From: Geobacteraceae bacterium
GTDB lineage: Bacteria; Desulfobacterota; Desulfuromonadia; Geobacterales; Geobacteraceae
Direction: 5' to 3'
DNA length: 62,376 nt
Assembly: GCA_009773645.1 (NCBI GenBank)
Contig: WSYB01000033.1
Span: 1-62,376 of the forward strand
Each line of letters opens with the position of its first letter. The stretch's first letter is position 1. Under the pieces are notes generated by a model. The model was not told the DNA's origin. It saw only the letters and a list, made by a program, of their open reading frames with translations, and did no database searches. This document shows, one piece after another, positions 35,929 to 44,017 of this stretch. Made by a program: the position numbers and the translations under genes.

Positions 35929-36701
35929 AGACGAAGGATTCCTTTATGAGGAGCTGATGAAATTGCCGGATTTTCAGGGAGTAAACAAGGGGTGCAGATC
36001 GCACCCCTTTTGGTGTGTGATACAAGAATTCGTTTTATTTCGTTTCCATCCGGAAACTCCGGATGAGAAACTATTGGTTTCCAATTTGGAAACGAGGATT
36101 TTTTCGTTCTGGCAAGGAAATCAAGGGATTGCGCGGAGGCGTACATCGGTACGCCGCACCCCACGACGGCCTTGTGCCTGGCGCGGATCGCCTCCATGTC
36201 CCCCTTCAGAAAGCCGATGTGGCGCTCGCACTCCGCATTTTTCAGATAGCTCTCCACCAGCTTCGCCATGTAGGCGTTATATTTCCTGGTGGAGCCTCCG
36301 TGGGCGTAGTTCCTGCCGGGGAAGCGGCGAATGTCGCCGTTGAACTCCGGGGAGATGTGGTAGAGCTCGTGGCAGATGGTGATCAGCTTCTCCGTTAAGG
36401 TAAGATTGAGAAACCTGGGGACAAGGAAGTAGATGACATAGAGCATCTCCCTCCCCTGGTGGGTGACGGTCGGCATGGCGCAGGTGATGGTCCGCCTGCC
36501 GCGCCGGACTTCCGTGGTGAGCGCGCCCCCCGCAAAACGGAGCGGATGGATCTTGGCATAGGTGCCGTGTACGCCGCCGCTGCGGGTGGAGGCGACGCAG
36601 ACCAGGACTCTGGCGGGGTCGATATGACTCAGCTCTTCCACCCGGCAGACGATATCGGCGATCAGCCGTTCCAGCTCAGCAGTCAGGTTGAGGGTGGTCA
36701 T
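35526..36701 (-). CDS. Putative metallopeptidase with repeat-derived tail
   Basis: The open frame is 391 codons. The first ~225 residues look genuine: a zinc-site-like motif [17 protein letters not shown] followed by [24 protein letters not shown]. Near residue 195 the frame enters a dispersed repeat (36039-36098). It then crosses the terminator of receptor 2 and overlaps that gene antisense by about 400 bp, where the translation has no family character. The native C-terminus appears to have been lost by repeat insertion. The product may be a longer hybrid protein or inactive. Substrate unknown. Confidence 0.6.
   Translation of the reverse strand: MTTLNLTAELERLIADIVCRVEELSHIDPARVLVCVASTRSGGVHGTYAKIHPLRFAGGALTTEVRRGRRTITCAMPTVTHQGREMLYVIYFLVPRFLNLTLTEKLITICHELYHISPEFNGDIRRFPGRNYAHGGSTRKYNAYMAKLVESYLKNAECERHIGFLKGDMEAIRARHKAVVGCGVPMYASAQSLDFLARTKKSSFPNWKPIVSHPEFPDGNEIKRILVSHTKRGAICTPCLLPENPAISSAPHKGILRLYIRFTVRVAAIRSTWGGNFRTFCEVLSILNHSAMRLRPSASRLSSSAAWVIPLVDDSAARVIAAICSMLVETPAATADCSSAAVAMVCTMSTPLVDAWTIDSRERLASFARCVPSTTLTVPFSIALTDLCVFA
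35987..36009 (+). terminator. Intrinsic terminator of receptor 2
   Basis: AAGGGGTGC, the loop AGATC, GCACCCCTT, then TTTGG: a 9-bp perfect stem about 60 bp after the receptor stop. Confidence 0.8.
36039..36098. repeat. Dispersed GTTTCC-type repeat, copy B
   Basis: This carries TTCGTTTCCATCCGGAAAC and then the reverse complement of copy A (9348-9393), continuing through GGTTTCCAATTTGGAAACG. Two nested GTTTCC/GGAAAC palindromes are visible. It interrupts the 3' part of the metallopeptidase frame. Confidence 0.75.
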
Positions 36702-36719
36702 GATTCAGTCGTTCATTTT

Positions 36720-37013
36720 TCACTTTTCACCAATTTTCTTGGTTTTGTGGCAGAAAAGGCAGCGCATGGGGCCTCCGCCGGGCTTTGCCGGATGATCGTG
36801 GGGAAACGGGATCTTTACCCCGTCATGGCACGGGGCGCAGAGGGGGTCTACCTCACTCTTCTTCTTTCCGGCCTGCAGCATATCGTAGAACTGGCGGTGG
36901 GTTTCGTCGTAGGGGACCTTCGTGGTCTTCTCCTCGCCGGAGATGATATAGAAGACAAGCAGAACAGCCAGGGCCAGGGCGATAAACATCCAGTCTTTCT
37001 TGCCGATTTTCAT
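36720..37013 (-). CDS. Membrane-anchored diheme cytochrome c
   Basis: A 97-residue protein with an uncleaved N-terminal anchor (WMFIALALAVLLVFYIISG) and two heme sites, CAPCH and CLFCH, in a small periplasmic domain with extra His (PFPHDHPAKP). The start at 37013 (ATG after AAGGAGGTTTTTG) replaces an in-frame TTG one codon upstream. It lies at the end of a minus-strand group with the activase/dehydratase-like pair, separated from it by heptamer repeats. It could pass electrons between the quinone pool and a periplasmic partner. Confidence 0.85.
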   Translation of the reverse strand: MKIGKKDWMFIALALAVLLVFYIISGEEKTTKVPYDETHRQFYDMLQAGKKKSEVDPLCAPCHDGVKIPFPHDHPAKPGGGPMRCLFCHKTKKIGEK

Positions 37014-37035
37014 CAAAAACCTCCTTTTAAATACA

Positions 37036-37105
37036 GGGACTGGGGACTGGGGACCGGTAAAGGCCTCTGTTAATCCCTAGCACCCGGTCCCTAATCCCCA
37101 GTCCC
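37036..37105. repeat. Inverted tandem heptamers (GGGACTG / CAGTCCC)
   Basis: GGGACTG, GGGACTG, GGGACCG at 37036-37056 face CGGTCCC, TAATCCC, CAGTCCC at 37085-37105. The period is exactly 7 on both sides, and the arms can pair into a hairpin. The right arm encodes the last residues and stop codon of the activase gene. Confidence 0.8.
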
Positions 37106-37921
37106 CAAAAGAGCGCAGCCTATGGCGCCGTTGTGCTGGGGGTGCGCCGGAACGATTACGGGAAGCCCCGTCTCTTTTTCCAGGAGTCTTACCAGTGCCC
37201 CGTTCAGCGCCACACCACCGCTCAGCACCAGATGATCCGAGGGAAAGCGCCTGAGCATGGGAAGGACCCGTTTTACCAGGGTCTGGTTGACCCCGGCGCA
37301 GAGCCGCGCTATGGGATAGCCGCGCAGGATTTGTCCGATCAGCTCCGATTCTCCGAAGATGCCGCAGGTGGCGTCCAGCTTTACCGGTTCTTCCCAGTGG
37401 GAGGAGAGTTCATCGAGGCTTACCTCCAGAATCACCGCCATGTTTTCCAGATAACGGCCGCTTGAGGCGGCGCATTTGTCGTTCATGACGAAGTCGGAAA
37501 GCCTTCCGTTCCGTATCAGCGCCACCTTGGTGTCCTGCCCCCCCATGTCCAGCATGGTGAAGTCCTTGAGAGCTGTCTGAAAGAGGGCTCCGGCCACATG
37601 GGCCCGTATCTCGGAGATAACCCGCGCCCCGCGCATGTTCAGGGTATTGCGTCCATAACCGGTGACCACCAGGGGAGCATCCTCAAGTTCTTCCGCGGTG
37701 AACAGACCGGTCCCTGCAAGGTCGAGGGAGAGCTCATCTCCAACGACCTTACCGAACCGTTTGTAAAAGGCAATGGTATCATAATCGGCCAGCCGGACTA
37801 ATGTCCCGCCACCCATGGCCGCAAACTTCGCCTTTCTGCTCCCCAGGTCGATGCCTATTTTGAGGTTCGAGGTTCGAGGTTCGAGGTTCGAAGTTTTTAT
37901 TTCCCGTTTACTATTCACCAT
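37091..37921 (-). CDS. BadF/HgdC-type ATP-dependent activase
   Basis: A 276-residue ASKHA ATPase that would drive an electron from its [4Fe-4S] cluster into a dehydratase-type partner. Signatures are KIGIDLGSRKAKF, MLDMGGQDTKVALI and LVLSGGVALNGALV. Cluster ligands are C150 in MNDKCAASSGRYLE and C186 in DATCGIFGESE. Residues before KIGIDLG (about 20) are encoded by tandem GAGGTTC heptamers, and the final GTGD plus stop by another heptamer array, so both natural ends seem replaced. It is 7 bp downstream of its HgdB-like partner gene. Confidence 0.9.
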   Translation of the reverse strand: MVNSKREIKTSNLEPRTSNLKIGIDLGSRKAKFAAMGGGTLVRLADYDTIAFYKRFGKVVGDELSLDLAGTGLFTAEELEDAPLVVTGYGRNTLNMRGARVISEIRAHVAGALFQTALKDFTMLDMGGQDTKVALIRNGRLSDFVMNDKCAASSGRYLENMAVILEVSLDELSSHWEEPVKLDATCGIFGESELIGQILRGYPIARLCAGVNQTLVKRVLPMLRRFPSDHLVLSGGVALNGALVRLLEKETGLPVIVPAHPQHNGAIGCALLGTGD

Positions 37922-37931
37922 TTACCATTCA
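37862..37931. repeat. Tandem heptamers GAGGTTC x4 and ACCATTY-type array
   Basis: Four exact GAGGTTC units occupy 37862-37889, followed by GAAGTTT. After a short gap, ACTATTC, ACCATTT, ACCATTC, ACC (about 37910-37931) also repeat with period 7. The arrays form the 5' end of the activase gene. Confidence 0.8.
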
Positions 37932-38912
37932 CCGCCTTTCAGCGAGCATTTCCAGAAATCCCTCGATCCTGATTTTCGTACGGGCGTCCAGGGGGGACGG
38001 CTTGTCCCCTTCAAGGGTGAGCACCGGGAGTGGGAGTTTTTTGCGGATGATCATGTCCTCGATTTGCCTGAAGCAGAAAGACTGGACGTAATGAATGACG
38101 GCGTCCACTCTTCTCCTCTCCGTTTCCGGGAGGATGTCGGAAAGGCGGTGGAAAATGTCGTAGGGGTAGGTATAGGAACGGTACTGCTCCACCAGATCGG
38201 GAAGAAGATAGGGCATGGCGAATTGTCGCTGGGTCTCGTTGAACACCACCCGTGCACCATGTGACTCCAGGAACGGGTAGAGGCCGTCGAAGATGGGGGG
38301 GACGCCGATATAGGCAAGCCGCAGCCGGTCTTTGAATGGGGGACGGGAGCGGACCTTCTGCAGAAAATCATCGACCTCCGCCTCAAAACGATCGGGGTCG
38401 CCGTTCATGTCGGAAGTCGCCACCTGGAAATAGTGGTTTTCCTGACCCGAAACCAGGTTCTCCTCCCAGGTGAGCCGGTCGATTTCCCGAACCTTTCCCC
38501 TGATCCCGTCCAGCCGCGCCTTTGCCTCCCGGACCTCTTCCCATGTTACGCCGAAATGGCGCATGAGTTTCTCGATCTCGAAACGGAGGCTTGTCGCATC
38601 CCGGTCATGGGGATAGGCGAAGGGGGCTATGGTTATTCCTTGCAGAGAAAGGACTTCCATGAGCGCTTTGGTGTAGCTGCAATCCCCCTCGGTGACCGCC
38701 ACCATTTCCTTTATGCCGCTTTCTATCATGACGGCATAAATTCCCTTGATCCAGCCGCAGATGTTTCTGGGGAAGCCTGCTATCTCGGCTTCTTCTGTCA
38801 ACCGGTGGCTGTCTTTGCTGGTGATGAAAACGTTGTTCAGATCAACCGGCTTCTTTCCCGCCGCAATGATGACTTCCAGCGGTATGGTTGTGGTAAAACC
38901 GACTCTGTTCAA
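37929..38912 (-). CDS. HgdB/2-hydroxyacyl-CoA-dehydratase-like iron-sulfur protein
   Basis: A 327-residue protein of the HgdB/FldB/YjiM family. Three Cys (C52 in RNICGWIKG, C78 in EGDCSYTKA, C280 in QSFCFRQIED) match the usual three cluster ligands, so one [4Fe-4S] site per subunit is expected. Only one such subunit is encoded, whereas classical dehydratases are heterodimers; this resembles the YjiM/YjiL arrangement or small double-cubane-type reductases. The activase gene lies directly downstream. The substrate is unknown, and with no CoA-transferase nearby it need not be an acyl-CoA. Confidence 0.88.
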   Translation of the reverse strand: MNRVGFTTTIPLEVIIAAGKKPVDLNNVFITSKDSHRLTEEAEIAGFPRNICGWIKGIYAVMIESGIKEMVAVTEGDCSYTKALMEVLSLQGITIAPFAYPHDRDATSLRFEIEKLMRHFGVTWEEVREAKARLDGIRGKVREIDRLTWEENLVSGQENHYFQVATSDMNGDPDRFEAEVDDFLQKVRSRPPFKDRLRLAYIGVPPIFDGLYPFLESHGARVVFNETQRQFAMPYLLPDLVEQYRSYTYPYDIFHRLSDILPETERRRVDAVIHYVQSFCFRQIEDMIIRKKLPLPVLTLEGDKPSPLDARTKIRIEGFLEMLAERR

Positions 38913-38916
38913 GGAT

Positions 38917-39258
38917 TTATTCCGACTTGATAAAGATAAAATAGATCAGCGCGCCGCCGATCACCAGCCCGCCGAAAGCGAAGGGGAGGGTTGAACTGAG
39001 GGTGAGTTCATTACCCTCCTCCCCATGGAGGGTAAAGCGGACCAGAAGCATGATGGATATGGCGGCAAAGAGGAACGCCAGGACCGGTTTTGACCGTTTG
39101 ACCACCGCATAGAAGAAGAGGACCAGGAACAACCCGATAAACACCGGGCTTTCCATGGCGGACTTGAATGTCAGATTTTTCATGAAATTGACGATGTTTT
39201 CCGTCTCAAAGGGGGACATCCATTCTTTTGCCTTGCCGAGCATTTCCCGTTTTTCCAT
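38917..39258 (-). CDS. Small inner-membrane protein, 113 aa
   Basis: Starts at 39258 (MEKREMLGKAKEWMSPFE) with GCGGAGGACCC upstream. Three hydrophobic segments are visible (VFIGLFLVLFFYAVV, VLAFLFAAISIMLLVRF, FAFGGLVIGGALIYFIF), with a soluble N-terminal helix of about 40 residues. It lies 4 bp before the HgdB-like gene and is the first gene of that operon. I recognise no family. It might anchor the iron-sulfur pair to the membrane. Confidence 0.7.
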   Translation of the reverse strand: MEKREMLGKAKEWMSPFETENIVNFMKNLTFKSAMESPVFIGLFLVLFFYAVVKRSKPVLAFLFAAISIMLLVRFTLHGEEGNELTLSSTLPFAFGGLVIGGALIYFIFIKSE

Positions 39259-39425
39259 GGGTCCTCCGCTTTTCAATATCTGTATTCAATAGCAAATTTT
39301 GCTGCAAAATTAAAGCAGGATTATCAAGGAGGGCGATGAGCAAATGCCTTGACATCGCCCAGAGCATAAAATACTATATTCTATTTTCGTAACGACAACA
39401 AGCAAATGTACTCTATACAGGGGAG

Positions 39426-40277
39426 ATGGGAATTACATTGGCCTGGAAAGCTATTGGCATATTCGATTCGGGAGTAGGCGGACTGACCGTTCTGAAGGAG
39501 GTGGTAAAGACCCTTCCCCAGGAAGACACCATTTACTTCGGTGATACGGCCCGCTTTCCTTACGGCACCAAGTCGCCGGAGACCGTTATCCGTTACAGCC
39601 TTGAAATCGCCTCGTTTCTCGTAAAACGCGACATCAAGCTCCTCGTGGTGGCCTGCAACACCGCATCGGCCGTTTCTTTGGAGGCTCTGCAAAATGAGCT
39701 CTCCATTCCCATTGTCGGGGTCATCGAGCCGGGAGCCCGCCGGGCCGTCGCTACGACACGAAGCGGCAAGGTGGGGGTCATCGGGACCGAGGGGACCATT
39801 AAGAGCAGCGCCTATGCCAAGGCGATCAAGAGGATGAACCAGGAGGTGGAGGTGATTACCCGCGCCTGTCCCATGTTCGTACCCCTGGCCGAAGAGGGGT
39901 GGGTGGACAACGAGGTCGCCCGGCTCACGGCACGGACCTATCTGCAGGGGCTCACAGAGGAAGGGGTTGATACGCTGGTCCTCGGCTGCACCCATTACCC
40001 GCTGCTGAAAGGTGTCATCGCCGACGTCATGGGTAACGGTGTGAAGCTTGTGGATTCTGCCGAGGAAACTGCCCGTGCCGTGGCCGAGATCCTCCGCAAC
40101 AACGGCTTGCTGCGCCCGTCTTCGGAAAAGGGGAACCATCACTATTTCGTTACCGATGTGCCGGCCGGGTTTATCAGGATCGGCAACCGCCTCCTCGGCG
40201 AGAAGCTGGGGGACGTCTACCAGGTGAGCCTGGATGATAACCGGGAGAGCGAGGAGCCGAAGGGTGAAGCGGAATAA
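39426..40277 (+). CDS. murI: Glutamate racemase
   Basis: A 283-residue cytoplasmic racemase that makes D-glutamate for peptidoglycan. It has IGIFDSGVGGLTVLKEV, YFGDTARFPYG, and the two catalytic Cys in VVACNTASA and LGCTHYPLL, all intact. The start at 39426 (ATGGGAATT) follows CAGGGGAG. The 3' end overlaps the GerMN-domain gene by 14 bp, so the two are coupled. Confidence 0.96.
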   Translation: MGITLAWKAIGIFDSGVGGLTVLKEVVKTLPQEDTIYFGDTARFPYGTKSPETVIRYSLEIASFLVKRDIKLLVVACNTASAVSLEALQNELSIPIVGVIEPGARRAVATTRSGKVGVIGTEGTIKSSAYAKAIKRMNQEVEVITRACPMFVPLAEEGWVDNEVARLTARTYLQGLTEEGVDTLVLGCTHYPLLKGVIADVMGNGVKLVDSAEETARAVAEILRNNGLLRPSSEKGNHHYFVTDVPAGFIRIGNRLLGEKLGDVYQVSLDDNRESEEPKGEAE

Positions 40278-40866
40278 CAGGCCGCGCCGGAGGATGGCGC
40301 TTCTCATTGTTGCATTTATCGTATTCGCGGCAATTATTGGCGCTCTCATAATGCAGAAGTATGAGAAAAGCCGTCTTACCTCTCCTGTCCCGCCGCAGCC
40401 CCGGCAGGCGGGGACCTTTTTGGCGACCCTGTTCTTTGCCTCCCCCGACGGCGGAGGGCTGGTGCGCGAGGGGCGTGAGATCGACGCCTGCGGGGAGACT
40501 GCGGGATGTGTGGAAGCGGTTATAGATGAGTTGGTAAACGGCCCGCTGGGGGAACTGGCGCCGACCCTCCCGCCGAATACAACCATTCGCGGCGTTCAGG
40601 TGGCCGGAGACAAAGCGGTCATCGATCTGGACAAAGGGTTTGAGGAGGGGCTTCCTGCCGGGAGTTCCGCAGAGATGACGGCCGTCTATTCCATCGTTGA
40701 TACCGTTGCCGTTAATTTTCCCCAGATCAAAAATGTAACATTTTTGATAGAAGGGAAGCCGGTTGAAACCCTGAAGGGGCACCTGGACCTGCGGCAGCCG
40801 CTTGCGCCCGATTTTTCGCTGGAAAAGGGTCTTAAAAATCCTGCCACAGAGACACAGAGGCACTGA
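40264..40866 (+). CDS. GerMN-domain membrane protein
   Basis: A 200-residue protein starting at GTG 40264 behind GAGGAGCCGAAG. A signal anchor (MALLIVAFIVFAAIIGALIM) precedes a GerMN domain (about 60-180: FLATLFFASPDGGGLVREGREID, VIDELVNGPLGELAPTLPPNT, NVTFLIEGKPVETLKGHLDL). GerMN domains occur in cell-envelope proteins of spore formers and of many non-spore bacteria; the molecular role is unclear. The final NPATETQRH is encoded by the 19-bp inverted repeat at 40842. Confidence 0.85.
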   Translation: MKRNNRPRRRMALLIVAFIVFAAIIGALIMQKYEKSRLTSPVPPQPRQAGTFLATLFFASPDGGGLVREGREIDACGETAGCVEAVIDELVNGPLGELAPTLPPNTTIRGVQVAGDKAVIDLDKGFEEGLPAGSSAEMTAVYSIVDTVAVNFPQIKNVTFLIEGKPVETLKGHLDLRQPLAPDFSLEKGLKNPATETQRH

Positions 40867-40974
40867 GAAAGGCAAAAGGCCTTAACCACCAAGCCACGGA
40901 CGACACCCTGGCCTTTGTGGTGGGAAAATGGACCGTACCGGCTATCTGGGTTTTTCCTCTGTGTCTCTGTGGCA
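40842..40974. repeat. Inverted-repeat element with 19-bp perfect ends
   Basis: TGCCACAGAGACACAGAGG (40842-40860) is exactly complementary to CCTCTGTGTCTCTGTGGCA (40956-40974), with further partial pairing inside (AACCACCAA against TTTGTGGTGG). The CCACAGAGACACAGAGG core is a common bacterial interspersed motif. The element reaches from inside the GerMN gene to 25 bp before metH. Confidence 0.8.
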
Positions 40975-40998
40975 AATTTGCGATGAGGGTTATATTGA

Positions 40999-43410
40999 AT
41001 GAAACAGCCATTTCTGCAGGCGATAAGAGAACGGGTGCTGGTCCTGGACGGAGCCATGGGGACCATGCTCCAGGAGCGTGGCTTAAAGCCTGGGCAGTCG
41101 CCGGAGGAACTGAACCTCACCATGCCGGAGGTGGTGGCCGGGGTGCACCGGGAATACATGGAGTCGGGTGCGGACATCATCGTCACCAACACTTTTGGCG
41201 GTAACCGCGAAAAGCTTTCCCATTATGGTCTGGAAGGAAGGATCGAAGAAATCAACGCCCGTGGCGTTGCCATTGCCAGAGAGGTTGCCGGCGAGAGTGC
41301 CTATGTGGCGGCTTCCCTGGGCCCAACCGGTAAGTTTGTCGAGCCGATCGGTGACCTCTCCTTTGACGAAATGACGGCAATCTTCCGGGAACAAGTCGCA
41401 CCCATCATTGCGGCGGGGGCGGATCTCTTCACACTGGAGACCTTTCTCGATATCAAGGAGGCACGGGCCGCGGTCATTGCCATCCGTGAGATTTCGGCTT
41501 CAATCCCGATCATAGCCATGCTGACCTTTGATGACAAGGGGAGAAGCGTACTCGGCACGCCGCCGGAGGCTGCCGCGATTACGCTTGAGGCTGCCGGTGC
41601 CGATATCGTCGGCTCCAACTGCGGTCTGGGCGTGGACGGCATCTATGACATACTCGCTGCCATGCGCCGGGTCACCCGTCTGCCGCTCATCTCCCAGGCC
41701 AATGCCGGGCTTCCGCAGCTCAAGGACGGCAAGACCGTCTTCCCCGGAACGCCGGAGGAGATGACCGCTTATCACGACCGGATGCTGGAACTCGGCGTCC
41801 GCGTTATCGGCGGCTGCTGCGGCACTACTCCGGCCCATATCAGCGCGATCCGGGATGCGCTTGCGGCGAAGGACCAGTCATACCGGGTGTGCGGCCCTCC
41901 TGCCGGGGTAACCTTTCTCTCCAGCCGCAGCGGATTTGCGGCGATCGGCGGGGGCAATCCGGTGGCGGTTATCGGCGAGCGGATCAACCCCACAGGTAAA
42001 AAGGCCTTTGTTGCGGAGCTCAGGGAGGGGAAGGTTTCCTATATCCGCCGTGAGGCCATGGAACAGGTGGCTGCCGGTGCGACGCTCCTGGATATAAATG
42101 TGGGTGCGCCCGGCATAGACGAGCCTGCAGCCATGGAGCGGGCGGTTTTTTGTGTGGCCGGCGCAGTGACGGTGCCGCTGGTGCTTGATTCGTCCAGCCC
42201 CGAGGCGTTGGAACGGGGTCTCAAGGCTGCCGACGGCAAGGTGCTGGTCAATTCGGTAAACGGAGAAGAAAAGAGCCTGGCGCGCGTACTGCCGCTGGTG
42301 AAAAAATACGGGGCCGCGGTTGTCGGCCTGACCCTGGACGAAAAGGGGATCCCGCCAACCGGCGACGAGCGGTGCGCCGTTGCGGTACGGATCCTCGCCG
42401 CGGCAAGAGAAGCGGGGATCCCTTCCGAGAATGTCATCGTCGATTGTCTTACCCTCACGGTCAGTGCCGAGCAGAGGCGGGCCATGGAGACGCTCAAGGC
42501 GGTGAAACTGGTAAAAGAGCAGCTTGGCCTCGGGACGGTGCTGGGGGTGAGCAACATCTCTTTCGGCCTCCCCTGCCGCCCCCTCATTTCCTCGACCTTT
42601 TTTGCCATGGCCATGGCGGCGGGGCTTGATGCGGCAATTATCAACCCCAAGGAAAAGGCGATGATGGACGCCCTGCGGTCGGCGATGGTGCTTCTGAACA
42701 GGGACCCGAATGCGGCCGCGTATATTGATGCCTACAAGGGGGAGGTGGCCGCTGCGGCTCAATCTCCGCTTGAAGAGCCGCACGATACCAAAAGCCGGCT
42801 TGCCAGAGCCATCATTGACGGCGACCGGGAAAACGTCGTTGCCATCGTGGAGGAGGCGCTCAGGGAAGGACTTTCCCCATTGCAGATCAGCAATGAAGGG
42901 CTGCTCCCCGGCCTGGAAGAGGTGGGGAGGCGCTTTGAGAAGAACATCTTTTTTCTCCCCCAGGTCATGCAGGCCGCCGATACCATGCAGGCCGCCTTCA
43001 GCCGCCTGAAGGAAGAGATGAAGGGGAAGCCCTTCGAGAGCCGGGGAAAAATTCTCATGGCCACCGTGGAGGGGGACATCCATGATATCGGTAAAAACAT
43101 AGTCTGCACCCTCCTGGAAAACCACGGCTTTGAGGTGATCGACCTGGGGAAAAACGTCCCGGCCGAGCGGATATTGGCCGAGGCGCAGGCGCAGAAGGTC
43201 GATGCGGTCGGCCTTTCGGCGCTGATGACCACCACCATGGCCGAGATGGAAAATGTCATTGCCAAGCTGAAAGAACACGGGGTGAAGACCTTCACCATGG
43301 TCGGCGGGGCTGTGGTGACTAAGGACTACGCAGACATGATCGGCGCCGATCTCTATGCGAAAGACGCCATGGAGGCGGTCGCCATGATCAGGAAACTGCT
43401 GCAAAAATAA
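40999..43410 (+). CDS. metH: Cobalamin-dependent methionine synthase, short form
   Basis: An 803-residue cytoplasmic enzyme that transfers a methyl group from methyltetrahydrofolate to homocysteine via cobalamin. Domain order: homocysteine domain (residues 1-290, zinc ligands in SNCGLG and GGCCGTTPAH), pterin domain (about 320-580, VIGERINPTGKK), the B12 cap, and a B12 domain with EGDIHDIGKNI (ligand His) and GLSALMTTTMAEME. The C-terminal SAM-dependent reactivation domain of E. coli MetH (about 1227 residues) is missing, so reactivation must come from another protein. No cobalamin riboswitch was seen upstream. Confidence 0.95.
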   Translation: MKQPFLQAIRERVLVLDGAMGTMLQERGLKPGQSPEELNLTMPEVVAGVHREYMESGADIIVTNTFGGNREKLSHYGLEGRIEEINARGVAIAREVAGESAYVAASLGPTGKFVEPIGDLSFDEMTAIFREQVAPIIAAGADLFTLETFLDIKEARAAVIAIREISASIPIIAMLTFDDKGRSVLGTPPEAAAITLEAAGADIVGSNCGLGVDGIYDILAAMRRVTRLPLISQANAGLPQLKDGKTVFPGTPEEMTAYHDRMLELGVRVIGGCCGTTPAHISAIRDALAAKDQSYRVCGPPAGVTFLSSRSGFAAIGGGNPVAVIGERINPTGKKAFVAELREGKVSYIRREAMEQVAAGATLLDINVGAPGIDEPAAMERAVFCVAGAVTVPLVLDSSSPEALERGLKAADGKVLVNSVNGEEKSLARVLPLVKKYGAAVVGLTLDEKGIPPTGDERCAVAVRILAAAREAGIPSENVIVDCLTLTVSAEQRRAMETLKAVKLVKEQLGLGTVLGVSNISFGLPCRPLISSTFFAMAMAAGLDAAIINPKEKAMMDALRSAMVLLNRDPNAAAYIDAYKGEVAAAAQSPLEEPHDTKSRLARAIIDGDRENVVAIVEEALREGLSPLQISNEGLLPGLEEVGRRFEKNIFFLPQVMQAADTMQAAFSRLKEEMKGKPFESRGKILMATVEGDIHDIGKNIVCTLLENHGFEVIDLGKNVPAERILAEAQAQKVDAVGLSALMTTTMAEMENVIAKLKEHGVKTFTMVGGAVVTKDYADMIGADLYAKDAMEAVAMIRKLLQK

Positions 43411-43411
43411 T

Positions 43412-43482
43412 GTTCTACGTTCTACGTTCTACGTTACAACCCCGAATCTTAAACCTTGAACGTAGAACCTAGAACCTAGAAC
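43412..43482. repeat. Inverted tandem heptamers GTTCTAC / GTAGAAC
   Basis: GTTCTAC three times (43412-43432) faces GTAGAAC, CTAGAAC, CTAGAAC (43462-43482). The arms can form a long hairpin directly after the metH stop, so it may also act in termination. Confidence 0.8.
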
Positions 43483-43559
43483 CCGGTATTTATTGTTGCA
43501 ACTATTTGATTCATGTGATATTTACAGATTGTACGTCATTTGGCGGACAGGAAACGGAA

Positions 43560-43985
43560 ATGGTTGTAGGGTTCAATCACAATATCATGTACAAGGGGGA
43601 GATTTTCCATATCCAGACCGAGGACAGCGGCGTCACTAACCCCCATATCATAACCCTCCTTTATCGCGGCGGCACGATCATCTCTTCGAAAAAGACCGGC
43701 TATGCCGATATCATCAAGATTGAAAATCTTGATAAAGTGGTGGAGGAGCTGATGAAGGAGCAGCACAAGGAGATGCTGCGCCGCCTTAAAGCCGGTGAGT
43801 TTGACGACCGGGCTTTCGGTTCCCCCCCAGCCTCTCCCCCTCAGGATGCAAATGGAAGGGTGTCATTGCCTGTCTCCCCCCCTGTGCCGATCTCTTCGCA
43901 AAAAACCTCCGCTGAGGTTCCAAAGCCTGCGCAGTCCCTTGATGAAATAATATTGGATTGTCTCACCGATGGTGAGGACAAATAG
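43560..43985 (+). CDS. Conserved hypothetical protein, 141 aa
   Basis: Starts at ATG 43560 (MVVGFNHNIMYKGEIFHIQTEDSG) with ACAGGAAACGGAA upstream. The N-terminal ~75 residues form a compact domain (PHIITLLYRGGTIISSKKTGYADII), then a helix (VVEELMKEQHKEMLRRLKAG) and a Pro/Ser-rich linker. The front domain pattern recurs in delta-proteobacterial proteins of unknown role, as far as I recall. No signal peptide is present. It precedes the split transketolase genes. Confidence 0.7.
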   Translation: MVVGFNHNIMYKGEIFHIQTEDSGVTNPHIITLLYRGGTIISSKKTGYADIIKIENLDKVVEELMKEQHKEMLRRLKAGEFDDRAFGSPPASPPQDANGRVSLPVSPPVPISSQKTSAEVPKPAQSLDEIILDCLTDGEDK

Positions 43986-44017
43986 CAAAAATATCCAACA
44001 ACCGGAAAGGAACGTTT

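Noticed and set aside
37862-37931. Short regular repeats as a possible CRISPR array.
   Set aside because: The repeat unit is 7 bp with no spacers, and there are no cas genes.
43411-43559. A cobalamin or c-di-GMP riboswitch around metH or the cytochrome genes.
   Set aside because: I looked for the conserved boxes in the leaders before 40999, 43560, 49745, 52545, 56344 and 61722 and did not find them.
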